Positions 39,134 to 48,504 of a DNA stretch of 64,000 bases are shown here, piece after piece (position 1 is the stretch's first letter; each line of letters opens with the position of its first letter). The DNA lies in contig JAUQQQ010000004.1 in the NCBI GenBank assembly GCA_030549815.1, forward strand, positions 1 through 64,000, written 5' to 3'. Both the position numbers and the translations under genes were made by a program. The notes below the pieces were generated by a model, which did not search any database, was not told the DNA's origin, and saw only the letters and a program-made list of their open reading frames with translations. The stretch is from a bacterium (GTDB taxonomy: Bacteria > DRYD01).

Positions 39134-41371
39134 TTATACCATCACTGACAATCCCATTCCTCCATTTAGGTATCCTGCAAAAATACCGAGATTACCTCCC
39201 AATGGCATACCAAAAGTCCCCATATCCCCCATAAATTTTCCGAGTGCTGCTCCCATAACTCCACCAACCAAAGCTCCACCCAAAGCTCCTGCGATTGCTC
39301 CAAATGGTCCTCCCATTAGCATTCCCATACCCATTCCTAATAAAGCTCCACCGAAAGCTCCACGAGCAGCACCTGCACTTGCAGGTGAAATGTTAGTCAA
39401 ATTCTCTCCTACTGCCTGAGATACAAGTTGCTTTACTTCAGGTCTCAAATCTATTTTCTGGGCGATTTGAATATATATCTGCTTAAGTAAAATTTTTGCT
39501 TGAGGATTAGGATTATTCATAACATGTTGAGCAAATTGAGTTAAAGCTTGCTCAGCTTGCTGTTTTATATTAGTTGGTCTGAAAATTCCACCTGTTGCTG
39601 CACCCAATGGTCCTCCTAAACCTACACCCATTAAAGAAGGCATCATTGGATTAAGCGAAAACATTCCTCTATTCATACCCATAATACTGCCGCCCATCAA
39701 TGTCATAGCACCCATCATCATCATAGACATACCTAACATAGGATTCATCATTGACAACATCATTCCACCCATTAACATCGAAGCACCTAAATTCATCATC
39801 ATATTTGGCATTTGCATAGGTGGATTAACAATAGGAAATCCAACATTTGGCATCCCAATTCCTGGGAAACCTATCCCTGGCATTCCCATTCCTGGGAAAC
39901 CTACTCCAGGCATCCCCATTCCTGGAAATCCCATGTCTGGAAAACCTAATCTTGGCATACCTGGAAATCCTATTCCTGGAAAGCCCATACCCGGTAGACC
40001 AATTCCTGGGAAACCAATTCCTGGCATCCCCATTCCTGGTAACATAGGATTCTCACCAAGCATCCTTAATCTCATCATTATCAATTGCATTAACTGCTGA
40101 TTTGTAATCAAGTTATTAATTGTTTGCTGTTTTCTATCCCTAATTTCTGCTAAATTATTTCTTATGTTTTGCAAATGTTGCATAACTTTTTGCTTAAGTT
40201 TTTCTAGGAAGTTTATTTTCTTATCCATTAGGTTTTGCATTTTATTCATGTGGTTAGCTTTGTTTTGCATCAATTTAGCTTTTTGTTGAAGGACTTTAGC
40301 AGCTTTTTTAAGCATTTTAGCAACCATTCTTAATGCTTTTGCAGCCATTCTCAAAGCTGCAGCTATAGCAGGTCCTACCAGGGGGATAGCCTGTGCTGCA
40401 TTGGCAGCAGCTTCCAAACCTTGAGCAGCTTGTTCCATAACAATAGACATCTTATCAACGGCTTTACTAACAGTGTCCAATATTTTAGAAAATCCCTTAA
40501 ACATTACCTCCTTACCCTTAAAGAACATTTTTCTCATTTTGGCAAAAGATTGAGATTGATTAAATTTCATGAGATCCATTTGTAATCTCATCATTTTTTG
40601 CATTTCGAAATTTTCTGCCTGATTAAGAATATTAAGCCTTCCAAGCAAATTTTGATGATTTTGATAAGAAGAATTCAACATGTTAGCCAATTGATTAACA
40701 TCATGTATTTGCATTACAAAACCCATTTGAGTAGATCCCAAAAGTTGGTTAGCCATCATTCCAAAGAATGAACCCATTAAAGACCCTACACTAAAATTAT
40801 TCATAAAAGGATTTTGAGAAATCATATTGTCAGGAATAGAGATATTAAAAGCGGTTAGTAAAAATCTGAAATCCCCTTGTAAATTAGGGAATTGAGCCAG
40901 TAATTTCGCGCCTTTATTATACAAAGCATCCTTAGCTTCATTTGAACCAGCAAAAACTCCTAACTGTTGATTTATTCCACTTTCGGTCTTAGATTTCAAA
41001 TTTAAATGCTTAGATTTCAATTTTTTAAGATTATTTAAACCTTTGGTATACATTTTTATTTGTTTTTTAATCTGGTTAATTAACCCCCAAGGTTTTTTCT
41101 TTTTACTTAATAAGCTACTAAGTTTTTGTTTCAATGATGATATTTTATTCGTTAAAGAAGAGATACCACCATCAAATTTTGCAATAGTTTGCGAAAAATT
41201 TTGTTGTAAGACATTAGGAGTAGATTCAATTTTAAAATTTTCACCAAAACCTAAATCTTCCAAAGGTTTGTCACTTTTTATTCCTTGCTCAACCTGTTTT
41301 ATATCGTTTTGTGTAACATCACCACTTATTCTACCAACACCAAAAAACGAAAAACTATCGTTTATCATCAT
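39134..41371 (-). CDS. Coiled-coil / elastin-like pentapeptide / Gly-zipper protein, unknown function
   Basis: ORF track starts at 41404; Met at 41371 is preceded by GGAGGTGAATATT. 745 aa, no signal peptide, 13 XPGXG units, Gly-rich C-terminus. Confidence 0.8.
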   Translation of the reverse strand: MMINDSFSFFGVGRISGDVTQNDIKQVEQGIKSDKPLEDLGFGENFKIESTPNVLQQNFSQTIAKFDGGISSLTNKISSLKQKLSSLLSKKKKPWGLINQIKKQIKMYTKGLNNLKKLKSKHLNLKSKTESGINQQLGVFAGSNEAKDALYNKGAKLLAQFPNLQGDFRFLLTAFNISIPDNMISQNPFMNNFSVGSLMGSFFGMMANQLLGSTQMGFVMQIHDVNQLANMLNSSYQNHQNLLGRLNILNQAENFEMQKMMRLQMDLMKFNQSQSFAKMRKMFFKGKEVMFKGFSKILDTVSKAVDKMSIVMEQAAQGLEAAANAAQAIPLVGPAIAAALRMAAKALRMVAKMLKKAAKVLQQKAKLMQNKANHMNKMQNLMDKKINFLEKLKQKVMQHLQNIRNNLAEIRDRKQQTINNLITNQQLMQLIMMRLRMLGENPMLPGMGMPGIGFPGIGLPGMGFPGIGFPGMPRLGFPDMGFPGMGMPGVGFPGMGMPGIGFPGIGMPNVGFPIVNPPMQMPNMMMNLGASMLMGGMMLSMMNPMLGMSMMMMGAMTLMGGSIMGMNRGMFSLNPMMPSLMGVGLGGPLGAATGGIFRPTNIKQQAEQALTQFAQHVMNNPNPQAKILLKQIYIQIAQKIDLRPEVKQLVSQAVGENLTNISPASAGAARGAFGGALLGMGMGMLMGGPFGAIAGALGGALVGGVMGAALGKFMGDMGTFGMPLGGNLGIFAGYLNGGMGLSVMV
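39839..40042 (-). repeat. Tandem 15-bp coding repeat (elastin-like XPGXG pentapeptides, 13 units)
   Basis: LPGMG MPGIG FPGIG LPGMG FPGIG FPGM(PRL)G FPDMG FPGMG MPGVG FPGMG MPGIG FPGIG MPNVG; 204 nt = 68 codons. Confidence 0.9.
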
Positions 41372-41550
41372 ATAATATTCACCTCCTGCATATTTTCTTA
41401 CCAATATTTTTTATGTATTTTTTTTTAAAAAATTCAATTTTCTTTATCATTTTTTTACAAAATTTTAACAAAGTACATTATAAATATAAAGGGAACAAAA
41501 AGATTAGGAAAAATTTTATAAATGAAAATTATTATTAGGAGGTAATAAAA

Positions 41551-41886
41551 GTGTTACCATACAGCCCATACATCCTAAAAGGAAACATTTTATTTATTTC
41601 AGGACAATTAGGAATTAATGAAAATAATGAAATAGTAAGCGATGACGCTACTGAACAATTCAAACAAGCACTTAAAAACCTGAACAATATCCTACTATCA
41701 ACAGGTTTCTCAAAAGAAGATATAGTTAAAACAACAATATTCATAACCGATGAATCCTATTTTTCACAAATAAACGAAGAATTCTCCAAATTTTTTGATA
41801 ATCATAAACCCACAAGAACAACAATAATCGTGAAAGCTTTACCAAAATCAGCAAAAGTAGAAATAGAAGCCATCGCTATAAAATAG
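41551..41886 (+). CDS. RidA/YjgF-family protein
   Basis: YSPYILKGNILFISGQLGIN, TTIFITDESYFSQINEEFSKFF, RTTIIVKALPKSAKVEIEAIA. Confidence 0.9.
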   Translation: MLPYSPYILKGNILFISGQLGINENNEIVSDDATEQFKQALKNLNNILLSTGFSKEDIVKTTIFITDESYFSQINEEFSKFFDNHKPTRTTIIVKALPKSAKVEIEAIAIK

Positions 41887-41890
41887 GGTT

Positions 41891-42577
41891 ATGAAAAATA
41901 AAAAAAATAAAAATAAAGGATTAACGTTAGCAGAAACATTAGTAAGTATCTCCATTATTTCATTATTATTAGCCATAATGTTAGAAATAACATTCATGGT
42001 TTCAAAATACAATAAAAAAGTAGGATATGTTCAAGAAGGAGATATCAAAGCAAAAGAAATAGCAGTAAAAATAGAAAGAGTAATATACAACCAAAATATA
42101 TTGGCAATTAGGATTATCAATGGTAATGTTCTCTGTATATATACTATACAACAAAATCAAATACAACCAAATGAAATAACATTAGTAGAATTTTACTACC
42201 TAAAGAACCTAATAAACAGAAAATATTATCGAAGAATAAATGTTTTTTTCCCGAAAACAGGGATAAGAAATTTTACCTACGTACCAGATAATGTATTTTG
42301 GACAATATACACCACTAACGTTTCAAAGAGAAGAGAAGTATACAAAACCGCTTACTTATATAATTTCGATTCAATATCCCCAATAAAAATTATAGGATAC
42401 CAAAATAATATAAACTACAGTGACATATTCTTTCAAAATTTATCTATAGGATTCTATGTATACAACGCTGATCCAAAAGGTAGAGAATTTTCAAGGTACG
42501 TAAAAGAACCTAATTGGAAAAACTTCGCCAAAGGAATGCTAGTATATTTTATAAACATAATAAACTTGCACGAATAA
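41891..42577 (+). CDS. Type IV pilin-like protein
   Basis: NKGLTLAETLVSISIISLLLAIMLEITFMV prepilin-like N-terminus. Confidence 0.7.
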   Translation: MKNKKNKNKGLTLAETLVSISIISLLLAIMLEITFMVSKYNKKVGYVQEGDIKAKEIAVKIERVIYNQNILAIRIINGNVLCIYTIQQNQIQPNEITLVEFYYLKNLINRKYYRRINVFFPKTGIRNFTYVPDNVFWTIYTTNVSKRREVYKTAYLYNFDSISPIKIIGYQNNINYSDIFFQNLSIGFYVYNADPKGREFSRYVKEPNWKNFAKGMLVYFINIINLHE

Positions 42578-42609
42578 TTTTGAAGGTTTTTATTTTATTT
42601 TTATAGAAT

Positions 42610-42618
42610 TGGTATAAT
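42610..42618 (+). promoter_or_regulatory. Candidate extended -10 promoter (TGGTATAAT) upstream of dnaN
   Basis: TGn-TATAAT about 70 bp upstream of the dnaN ATG; no clear -35. Confidence 0.4.
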
Positions 42619-42688
42619 GTAAAACCCAATTTATTCGAAGAAAGATGAAATTCTTAGAAAGATAAAATTTAAGGAGGTTTAAAAAAAT

Positions 42689-43825
42689 ATGAAATTTACG
42701 ATAAAAACAGATATTCTTGAAAAGTCGCTAAATATGGCAAATTTAATAGTCCCCAAGAAAAGTCCCCTTTTAGCATTGGAAGGGATTAAAATCGAAGTAA
42801 ATAACTCTAATGTCACTATTTCAACAACAGATTTAGAAAATGAATACATAGCAGTTTTAGATTGCGAAGTTTTCAAAGAAGGTAAAGCAGTAGTCCCACT
42901 TAAAAGTATTCAGCAAATCGTATCTAAGATAGATTACCCAGAAGTAACAATTGAATTAGCAGATAATAAACTTTTACTCAGTTCGTTTGGATTTACAGCA
43001 GAATTAACAACAATAGACCCTTCAGAATACCCTGAATTTACACTATCTTCTTCAAAATTCCAAACGTTGTTAGAAATAAATTCAGAAGAATTAAATGAAG
43101 GTATTGAAAGTGTCGTATATTCATCAAGCTACCCCGACGATAGTAATCCCGTATTCGCAGGAATATTATTCGAATGCAAAAAGAATGAGCTTAGTTTTGT
43201 AGCAACCGATGGAAGTCAATTAGCCGTCAGAAAAATTAATACCGATTGCCAAGAACAACTAAAAATGATCATTCCTGTTAAAAGCCTAAAAGTTATTCAA
43301 AAATACATGGAAGGAAAAATAGAAATACAAGTAGAAAATTTTGAAAACCCGCAAACCATATGCTTCAAAAATAGCTCATCTTTTGGAGAAATTAAAGTTG
43401 TGTCTAAATTAATTGAAGGTAATTTTCCAGAATACAAAGAAGTCATACCTGAAGAGTTTGAAATAACAACCGTAGTATCCAGAAAAGTCCTACTGGATGC
43501 CATAAAAAGGGTTATGATCCTTAGCAAAAGCAAAGAGCTAAGCGGCATCGTTATCTTTGAAATCTCCAAAAATAAAATGATAGTCAAATCAATAGAAAGC
43601 GAATTAGGTAAAGCAAAAGAAGAAATAGTATTAAAGAAAAAAGCTTCAAAAGAACTAACCATCACTTTTAATGGTAAATTTTTAGAAAGTATGCTAAGCT
43701 CAATAAAGGTAGATGAAATAGAACTTAATTTTATAGACGATTCCAGCCCTCTTAAAATCAATTTCGTAGATAATGAAGGATTCCTATACTTGCTCATGCC
43801 CGTTAGAATAGCAGCAACAGTATAA
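42689..43825 (+). CDS. dnaN: DNA polymerase III beta subunit (sliding clamp)
   Basis: MKFTIKTDILEKSLNMA, ATDGSQLAVRK, EGNFPEYKEVIPEEF, YLLMPVRI; GGAGG RBS. Confidence 0.95.
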   Translation: MKFTIKTDILEKSLNMANLIVPKKSPLLALEGIKIEVNNSNVTISTTDLENEYIAVLDCEVFKEGKAVVPLKSIQQIVSKIDYPEVTIELADNKLLLSSFGFTAELTTIDPSEYPEFTLSSSKFQTLLEINSEELNEGIESVVYSSSYPDDSNPVFAGILFECKKNELSFVATDGSQLAVRKINTDCQEQLKMIIPVKSLKVIQKYMEGKIEIQVENFENPQTICFKNSSSFGEIKVVSKLIEGNFPEYKEVIPEEFEITTVVSRKVLLDAIKRVMILSKSKELSGIVIFEISKNKMIVKSIESELGKAKEEIVLKKKASKELTITFNGKFLESMLSSIKVDEIELNFIDDSSPLKINFVDNEGFLYLLMPVRIAATV

Positions 43826-43866
43826 AAATTTCTGAATACCCCTGTAGGGAAAGGAAATAAAAAAAG

Positions 43867-45000
43867 TTGAGATGGAAAGACATATACTTAGGGCTAAATG
43901 TAATGACCTATTTCTCATTCTTTTCTACACTCTATCTTTATTTACCAATTATAACAAAAGAATTTAACCTTAATAATCAACACATTGGGATAATAGGTTT
44001 TTTTTACTCCCTCGGATCTGTTTTTTCAGGTTTCTTATTGGCAAATTTTATAGAAAATTCTAAATACAGAAACACGATAATAAAAATAATAATGTTAATA
44101 AACTCAATATTGATATTTTCTCTAATTTACATAAAAAACTATTTTTTTCTTTTATTTGCTGTATTTCTAATTGGCTACTTTGGAGCATCATTCGTAGGAA
44201 GCAATATATCGAGATCAAAAAACAAAGGAATAACAATAGGAATATCTTCGATAGGGTTTATAATAGGATACCTAATCGGTGGGATTTTAGAAAACTACAA
44301 CATTATGTTTATTATCATCTCTTTTCTCTTTCTATTCTTACTCATTTTAAATTTTTTCACCCCTATATTTGAAGATAAAAATGAAAAAAGAGAAGAAAAC
44401 AAATTAGTTAACCCAATTACTATAATAAAAAATAATTGGTTTATATACCTTAGCCTATTCTTGAGGCACATTGGAGCAGCAAGTATCTGGATATACCTAT
44501 CTTATATTCTTCTTAATTATTACCATTTTAATTTACACATCATAGGAATATTAAATGCAATAAACATTCTTGTTCAAACTTTTTCAAATCCCTTAATATA
44601 TGTATTTTTGAAAAAAGACAACAGAAGTGTTCTAAAATTGATTTCACTTGGTTTCTTTTTATCAGCGATCTATTTCCTATTCTTTCCATTAACAAAAAAT
44701 TTATTAGTCCTTTCACTACTTCAAATCATTCTCGGATTATCTTTTACAGCCCTTTATTTAGGAACAATAGAGTATTTATCTGAAAATAACGAAGAGAAAG
44801 TAACAGCGATAACCTTAATCTCATCAACATTCTCATTAGCAAACGCCGTTGGAGCAGCCATATCTGTTTTTCTCATAAAATTAGGCTATACTTGGTTATT
44901 TATCAACGGATTCATATTAGCATCAATAAGCTTCTTTATTATCCTATCTGTATTGAGGAATAAATTTAGAAGATTGGTCTATTCCGATGTTTATTCCTAA
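43867..45000 (+). CDS. Major facilitator superfamily transporter
   Basis: About 12 hydrophobic helices; TTG start. Confidence 0.8.
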   Translation: MRWKDIYLGLNVMTYFSFFSTLYLYLPIITKEFNLNNQHIGIIGFFYSLGSVFSGFLLANFIENSKYRNTIIKIIMLINSILIFSLIYIKNYFFLLFAVFLIGYFGASFVGSNISRSKNKGITIGISSIGFIIGYLIGGILENYNIMFIIISFLFLFLLILNFFTPIFEDKNEKREENKLVNPITIIKNNWFIYLSLFLRHIGAASIWIYLSYILLNYYHFNLHIIGILNAINILVQTFSNPLIYVFLKKDNRSVLKLISLGFFLSAIYFLFFPLTKNLLVLSLLQIILGLSFTALYLGTIEYLSENNEEKVTAITLISSTFSLANAVGAAISVFLIKLGYTWLFINGFILASISFFIILSVLRNKFRRLVYSDVYS

Positions 45001-47046
45001 TATAGGTAAAGCCTTAAGGTACGCATATAAATACAATTGCTTTATTGAACTCCTATACACCAAATAGCTCACCCAACAGTGGTTATCCTTTACCAAAACA
45101 AAGTCTATATAATCTATTTTTTTTGTAAAGGAATTATAGTTAAACCAAGCAGTCAATCTCAAATCTTTAGTTATATACCAATCAATATTTGTGTTAATAT
45201 TAGTCAGTAAGCTTCTTTTAGTATCAAAAGTAGTAAAAATACTTGCATAAAAATTATTATTAGGGTAGTATTTAAGGTTAATACTAATAGGAGATATTGA
45301 ACCTAAATTCAAGTTATAATTTGTTGATAAACTTAAGTCAAAGCTTTTGTTATTAAAAATACTCAGATTTCCAGATAAATTTTGATATTTTCCTGTAAAG
45401 TCAGCAAATATAGGAGCAAAACCCTTCCCAAAATTATAAGAATAATTAATATTTAACCTAAACCATTTTTTATTCATGTTAAAATTAGTTGTAAATGAAT
45501 TGACATAGGAAGCATGAAAATTTCTGTCAAAATAGTAATTACCAGTATCAAAAAAATTTTGTTTAAAAAAACCAGTTGTTCTCATTGTTATATCTTTACT
45601 TTTTATGTGGTCAATAGTGTAGTTCATTAAAAATTGGTATTTAGTGGTTCTTCTGTTAAAACTCGGTTCTTCGTATTTCCCTAAGAAAAAAGAAGGAGTA
45701 ATAGTTACAGAATCTTTTATCTTTATAGGTTTATTCATTTTCAGCATCAACTCTGGAAGCTTATTTACACCAAAAAAACCATAATTGTTATTAGTATTAT
45801 CAACTAAAAAAGTTAAAGTATATAAACCATTGGAAAACAAATAATCCATATCAAATTTAAAATTTTGGCTTTTCTGTTTAACATTCGTGGAAAAATATTC
45901 ATTCTCCAAATCATTTACAGTAAGCCTAAAATTAAGGTTTCGGTAATTACCTGATATGTTTAAAAACTGATTCAAAGAAGAAAAATATTTTTCAGTAGAA
46001 GTTTTATTTGCACTATAATTTATACTAATACCCTTAACAGAAGTATTAAATCCATAAGAAATGTTCTCATTTAAGGGAGATACAAAATTTCTGTATATCG
46101 ACCTGTTACTTGAATATCTGAAAAAAGCGCTAAAATTACTCATATTAAAATTGAGATCACTTTGCACATTCCTAAAACTATTTCCATATCTCTTATTATT
46201 GTTGAAGAAAAAGTAATTGTTTAATCTCAAATTTAATTTTCCTATCTGTTTTTGGTAGTAATTAGAAATACCGTAGTAAAGTCCTGTGTATTGTCCATAT
46301 TTTGTTAAAATCCTTCCATAATTAGTATTACTAAAATAGTAATCAAAGTTTTTTGTAACAAAAAAACCATCGGTATTGTTATATCCTATCTTGGGAAAAG
46401 CAGAAGTATCTTCACCATGTAATTGAGGTAATTTCTTTTTTTTCAACGGTATTATTAACTTCTTATATCCAAAAACGTTCTTTTTATACAAATTTAATCT
46501 TGAGTTAGTAAGTATCATTTTGTCCTCAGGTATAACTTCAACTTTTTCGGAAATTAACAAATAATGTTTTTCATCAAAACATTCATATTCACAGATATTA
46601 CAAGTAGAAAACTTAACGTTATAAAAGATGTAATTAGATGAAAAAAGGTTAAGTTTAGAGTAATTAAAAAACAGCTTATCTTTAAATTTAAGTGGTTCTT
46701 GACCAAAATTTAGTAAGTATCCTGATCCTTTTCCTCCAGTTATTTCGCTTATATTGCCATTCTGATCATACCTTATTTCAATATTTTCGGTTAAAAACTC
46801 ATCTCCGGTTTGAGTGTTTTTTATAAAAGTTTTTTCAGGTATGATTATTTTTCTTTGTTTTTTGTCAATCAAAGCTCTGTTAGATTTTATCCAATATTGT
46901 TGGGAATATATTTCTATCGTTTGATTTATTTCTATTCTTTCGGGGTTGGAAATAATTTGTGGTGTATATAAAATAATGGTTGTTTCTTGGGCAAAAGATA
47001 CTTTTAGAAGCAGTATTAAAAAAATTAGTAGAATACAGAGATTCAC
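44944..47046 (-). CDS. lptD: LptD/OstA-like LPS-assembly outer-membrane protein
   Basis: Hydrophobic leader ending VSFAQ, OstA-like N-terminal region, long beta-strand-rich barrel region. ORF-track start at 47085 lies in tRNA-Trp; GTG at 47046 preferred. Confidence 0.7.
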   Translation of the reverse strand: MNLCILLIFLILLLKVSFAQETTIILYTPQIISNPERIEINQTIEIYSQQYWIKSNRALIDKKQRKIIIPEKTFIKNTQTGDEFLTENIEIRYDQNGNISEITGGKGSGYLLNFGQEPLKFKDKLFFNYSKLNLFSSNYIFYNVKFSTCNICEYECFDEKHYLLISEKVEVIPEDKMILTNSRLNLYKKNVFGYKKLIIPLKKKKLPQLHGEDTSAFPKIGYNNTDGFFVTKNFDYYFSNTNYGRILTKYGQYTGLYYGISNYYQKQIGKLNLRLNNYFFFNNNKRYGNSFRNVQSDLNFNMSNFSAFFRYSSNRSIYRNFVSPLNENISYGFNTSVKGISINYSANKTSTEKYFSSLNQFLNISGNYRNLNFRLTVNDLENEYFSTNVKQKSQNFKFDMDYLFSNGLYTLTFLVDNTNNNYGFFGVNKLPELMLKMNKPIKIKDSVTITPSFFLGKYEEPSFNRRTTKYQFLMNYTIDHIKSKDITMRTTGFFKQNFFDTGNYYFDRNFHASYVNSFTTNFNMNKKWFRLNINYSYNFGKGFAPIFADFTGKYQNLSGNLSIFNNKSFDLSLSTNYNLNLGSISPISINLKYYPNNNFYASIFTTFDTKRSLLTNINTNIDWYITKDLRLTAWFNYNSFTKKIDYIDFVLVKDNHCWVSYLVYRSSIKQLYLYAYLKALPILGINIGIDQSSKFIPQYR

Positions 47047-47054
47047 GATGAATT

Positions 47055-47128
47055 CAGGGCGGAGAGGATTTGAACCCCCGACCAATGGATTTGGAGTCCA
47101 CCGCTCTACCGGACTGAGCTACCGCCCT
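47055..47128 (-). tRNA. tRNA-Trp (CCA)
   Basis: AGGGCGGTAGCTCAGTCCGGTAGAGCGGTGGACTCCAAATCCATTGGTCGGGGGTTCAAATCCTCTCCGCCCTG; anticodon loop CTCCAAA. Confidence 0.95.
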
Positions 47129-47156
47129 ATACTATTATATTTTGACAACGCAAAAT

Positions 47157-47453
47157 CTAACCCTTCTTTTGATTTCTCTTTAAATAATTAGAGTACCAAA
47201 TACTAAAAACCCACCTCCATATAAAACTACTAAATAACAAATAAACCAGAAAACCTAAACTATAGAAATAAAAATTAGGAAATAGTTTAACAAAAAGAAG
47301 AATAATCAAAACAAGAATAGAAAATCTAAAAAAGCTATAAAAAACAAAATCAACCTTAAACTTCATCATAAAATACAAAAGTCTTGTAAATCCATCAATG
47401 AAAATAAGCAAACACAGAATTAGTATAAATACTACCAATTCAAAACTATTCAT
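47157..47453 (-). CDS. Small membrane protein, unknown
   Basis: 98 aa with hydrophobic helices directly downstream of pilT. Confidence 0.55.
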   Translation of the reverse strand: MNSFELVVFILILCLLIFIDGFTRLLYFMMKFKVDFVFYSFFRFSILVLIILLFVKLFPNFYFYSLGFLVYLLFSSFIWRWVFSIWYSNYLKRNQKKG

Positions 47454-47454
47454 T

Positions 47455-48504
47455 TTATTCTATCATCCTAGCAATAACTTCTTTGTTTGTAGCATATCGG
47501 TATGCAGTTTCCTTAGTAATAACTCCTTGTCTATACAGATCAGCCAATCTTGCTTCTAATGAAATCATTCCTGCTTCTCTACCCGTATAAAGAACATTAT
47601 AAAGCTGATGATGTTCCCCTTTTCTTATAAGGTTTCTAACTGCAGTATTTGCTATTACCATTTCATATGCTACTATTAAATTACCATCAACAGTAGGAAT
47701 GAGAACTTGTGAAATAGAGCCATTCAATATGTTAGCCAACTGAGTCCTAACTTGATTTTGCTGAGAAGATGGAAACACATCTACTATTCTATCGATTGTA
47801 TTGACAATACCAAAAGTATGTAAAGTAGAGAATACGAGGTGTCCCGTTTCAGCAGCTGTCAAAGCCAAACTTATACTCTCCATATCTCTCATTTCTCCGA
47901 TTAAGATCACGTCAGGATCTTGCCTTAGAACATGCCTGAGAGCTTCATTAAAACTGTGGGTATCAACTCCTATTTCCCGCTGGTGTATTATTGATTTCTT
48001 ATTTATATGAACATACTCTATAGGATCCTCAATTGTTATTATATGCTTTGAAAAGTTATTATTTATAAAATCAATCATAGCTGCCAATGTTGTAGATTTA
48101 CCAACACCCGTTGGTCCAGTTACCAAGAAAAATCCTCTTTCATAAGATGCCATTTCTGATAAAATATGGGGCAATCCCAATTCCTCCAAATTTTTGATCT
48201 TAAAAGGTATAGCCCTGATAGCAGCTGCTATTGTTCCTTTTTGAAAGTAAAGGTTTCCCCTAAAACGGCCCACATTCTCCAAAGAATATGAAAAATCTAA
48301 TTCCCTCTTTCTTTCAAACTCCTCTATCTGTTCAGAAGTAAGCAAAGCAAAAACCATACTCCTAATCATATCGTTAGTTAAAGGGGGAAAATTGAGAGCC
48401 TTCAATTTTCCCTTTATCCTAAAAATAGGGGGAGACCCAACACCTAAGTGCAAATCACTTGCCTCCAATTTATGCATATTTTCTAAAAGCTCAAATATTA
48501 GCAT
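47455..48504 (-). CDS. pilT: Type IV pilus retraction ATPase PilT
   Basis: ASDLHLGVGSPPIFRIKGKL, VTGPTGVGKSTTLAAMIDFIN, IHQREIGVDTHSFNEALRHVLRQDPDVILIGEMRD. Confidence 0.97.
   Translation of the reverse strand: MLIFELLENMHKLEASDLHLGVGSPPIFRIKGKLKALNFPPLTNDMIRSMVFALLTSEQIEEFERKRELDFSYSLENVGRFRGNLYFQKGTIAAAIRAIPFKIKNLEELGLPHILSEMASYERGFFLVTGPTGVGKSTTLAAMIDFINNNFSKHIITIEDPIEYVHINKKSIIHQREIGVDTHSFNEALRHVLRQDPDVILIGEMRDMESISLALTAAETGHLVFSTLHTFGIVNTIDRIVDVFPSSQQNQVRTQLANILNGSISQVLIPTVDGNLIVAYEMVIANTAVRNLIRKGEHHQLYNVLYTGREAGMISLEARLADLYRQGVITKETAYRYATNKEVIARMIE

Noticed and set aside
39839-40042. Possible CRISPR-like or minisatellite array
   Set aside because: The 15-bp period is codon-aligned with synonymous variation and no unique spacers; explained as coding pentapeptide repeats.
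39847-40047. 66-aa plus-strand ORF with FLGN/FLEI-like repeats
   Set aside because: Frame-shadow of the minus-strand elastin-like coding repeat.
43297-43797. 166-aa antisense ORF in dnaN
   Set aside because: No RBS or domain; composition matches the antisense of a conserved coding frame.
46946-47191. ORF ...GRRGFEPPTNGFGVHRSTGLSYRPIL
   Set aside because: Antisense of tRNA-Trp and the lptD start region; artefact.
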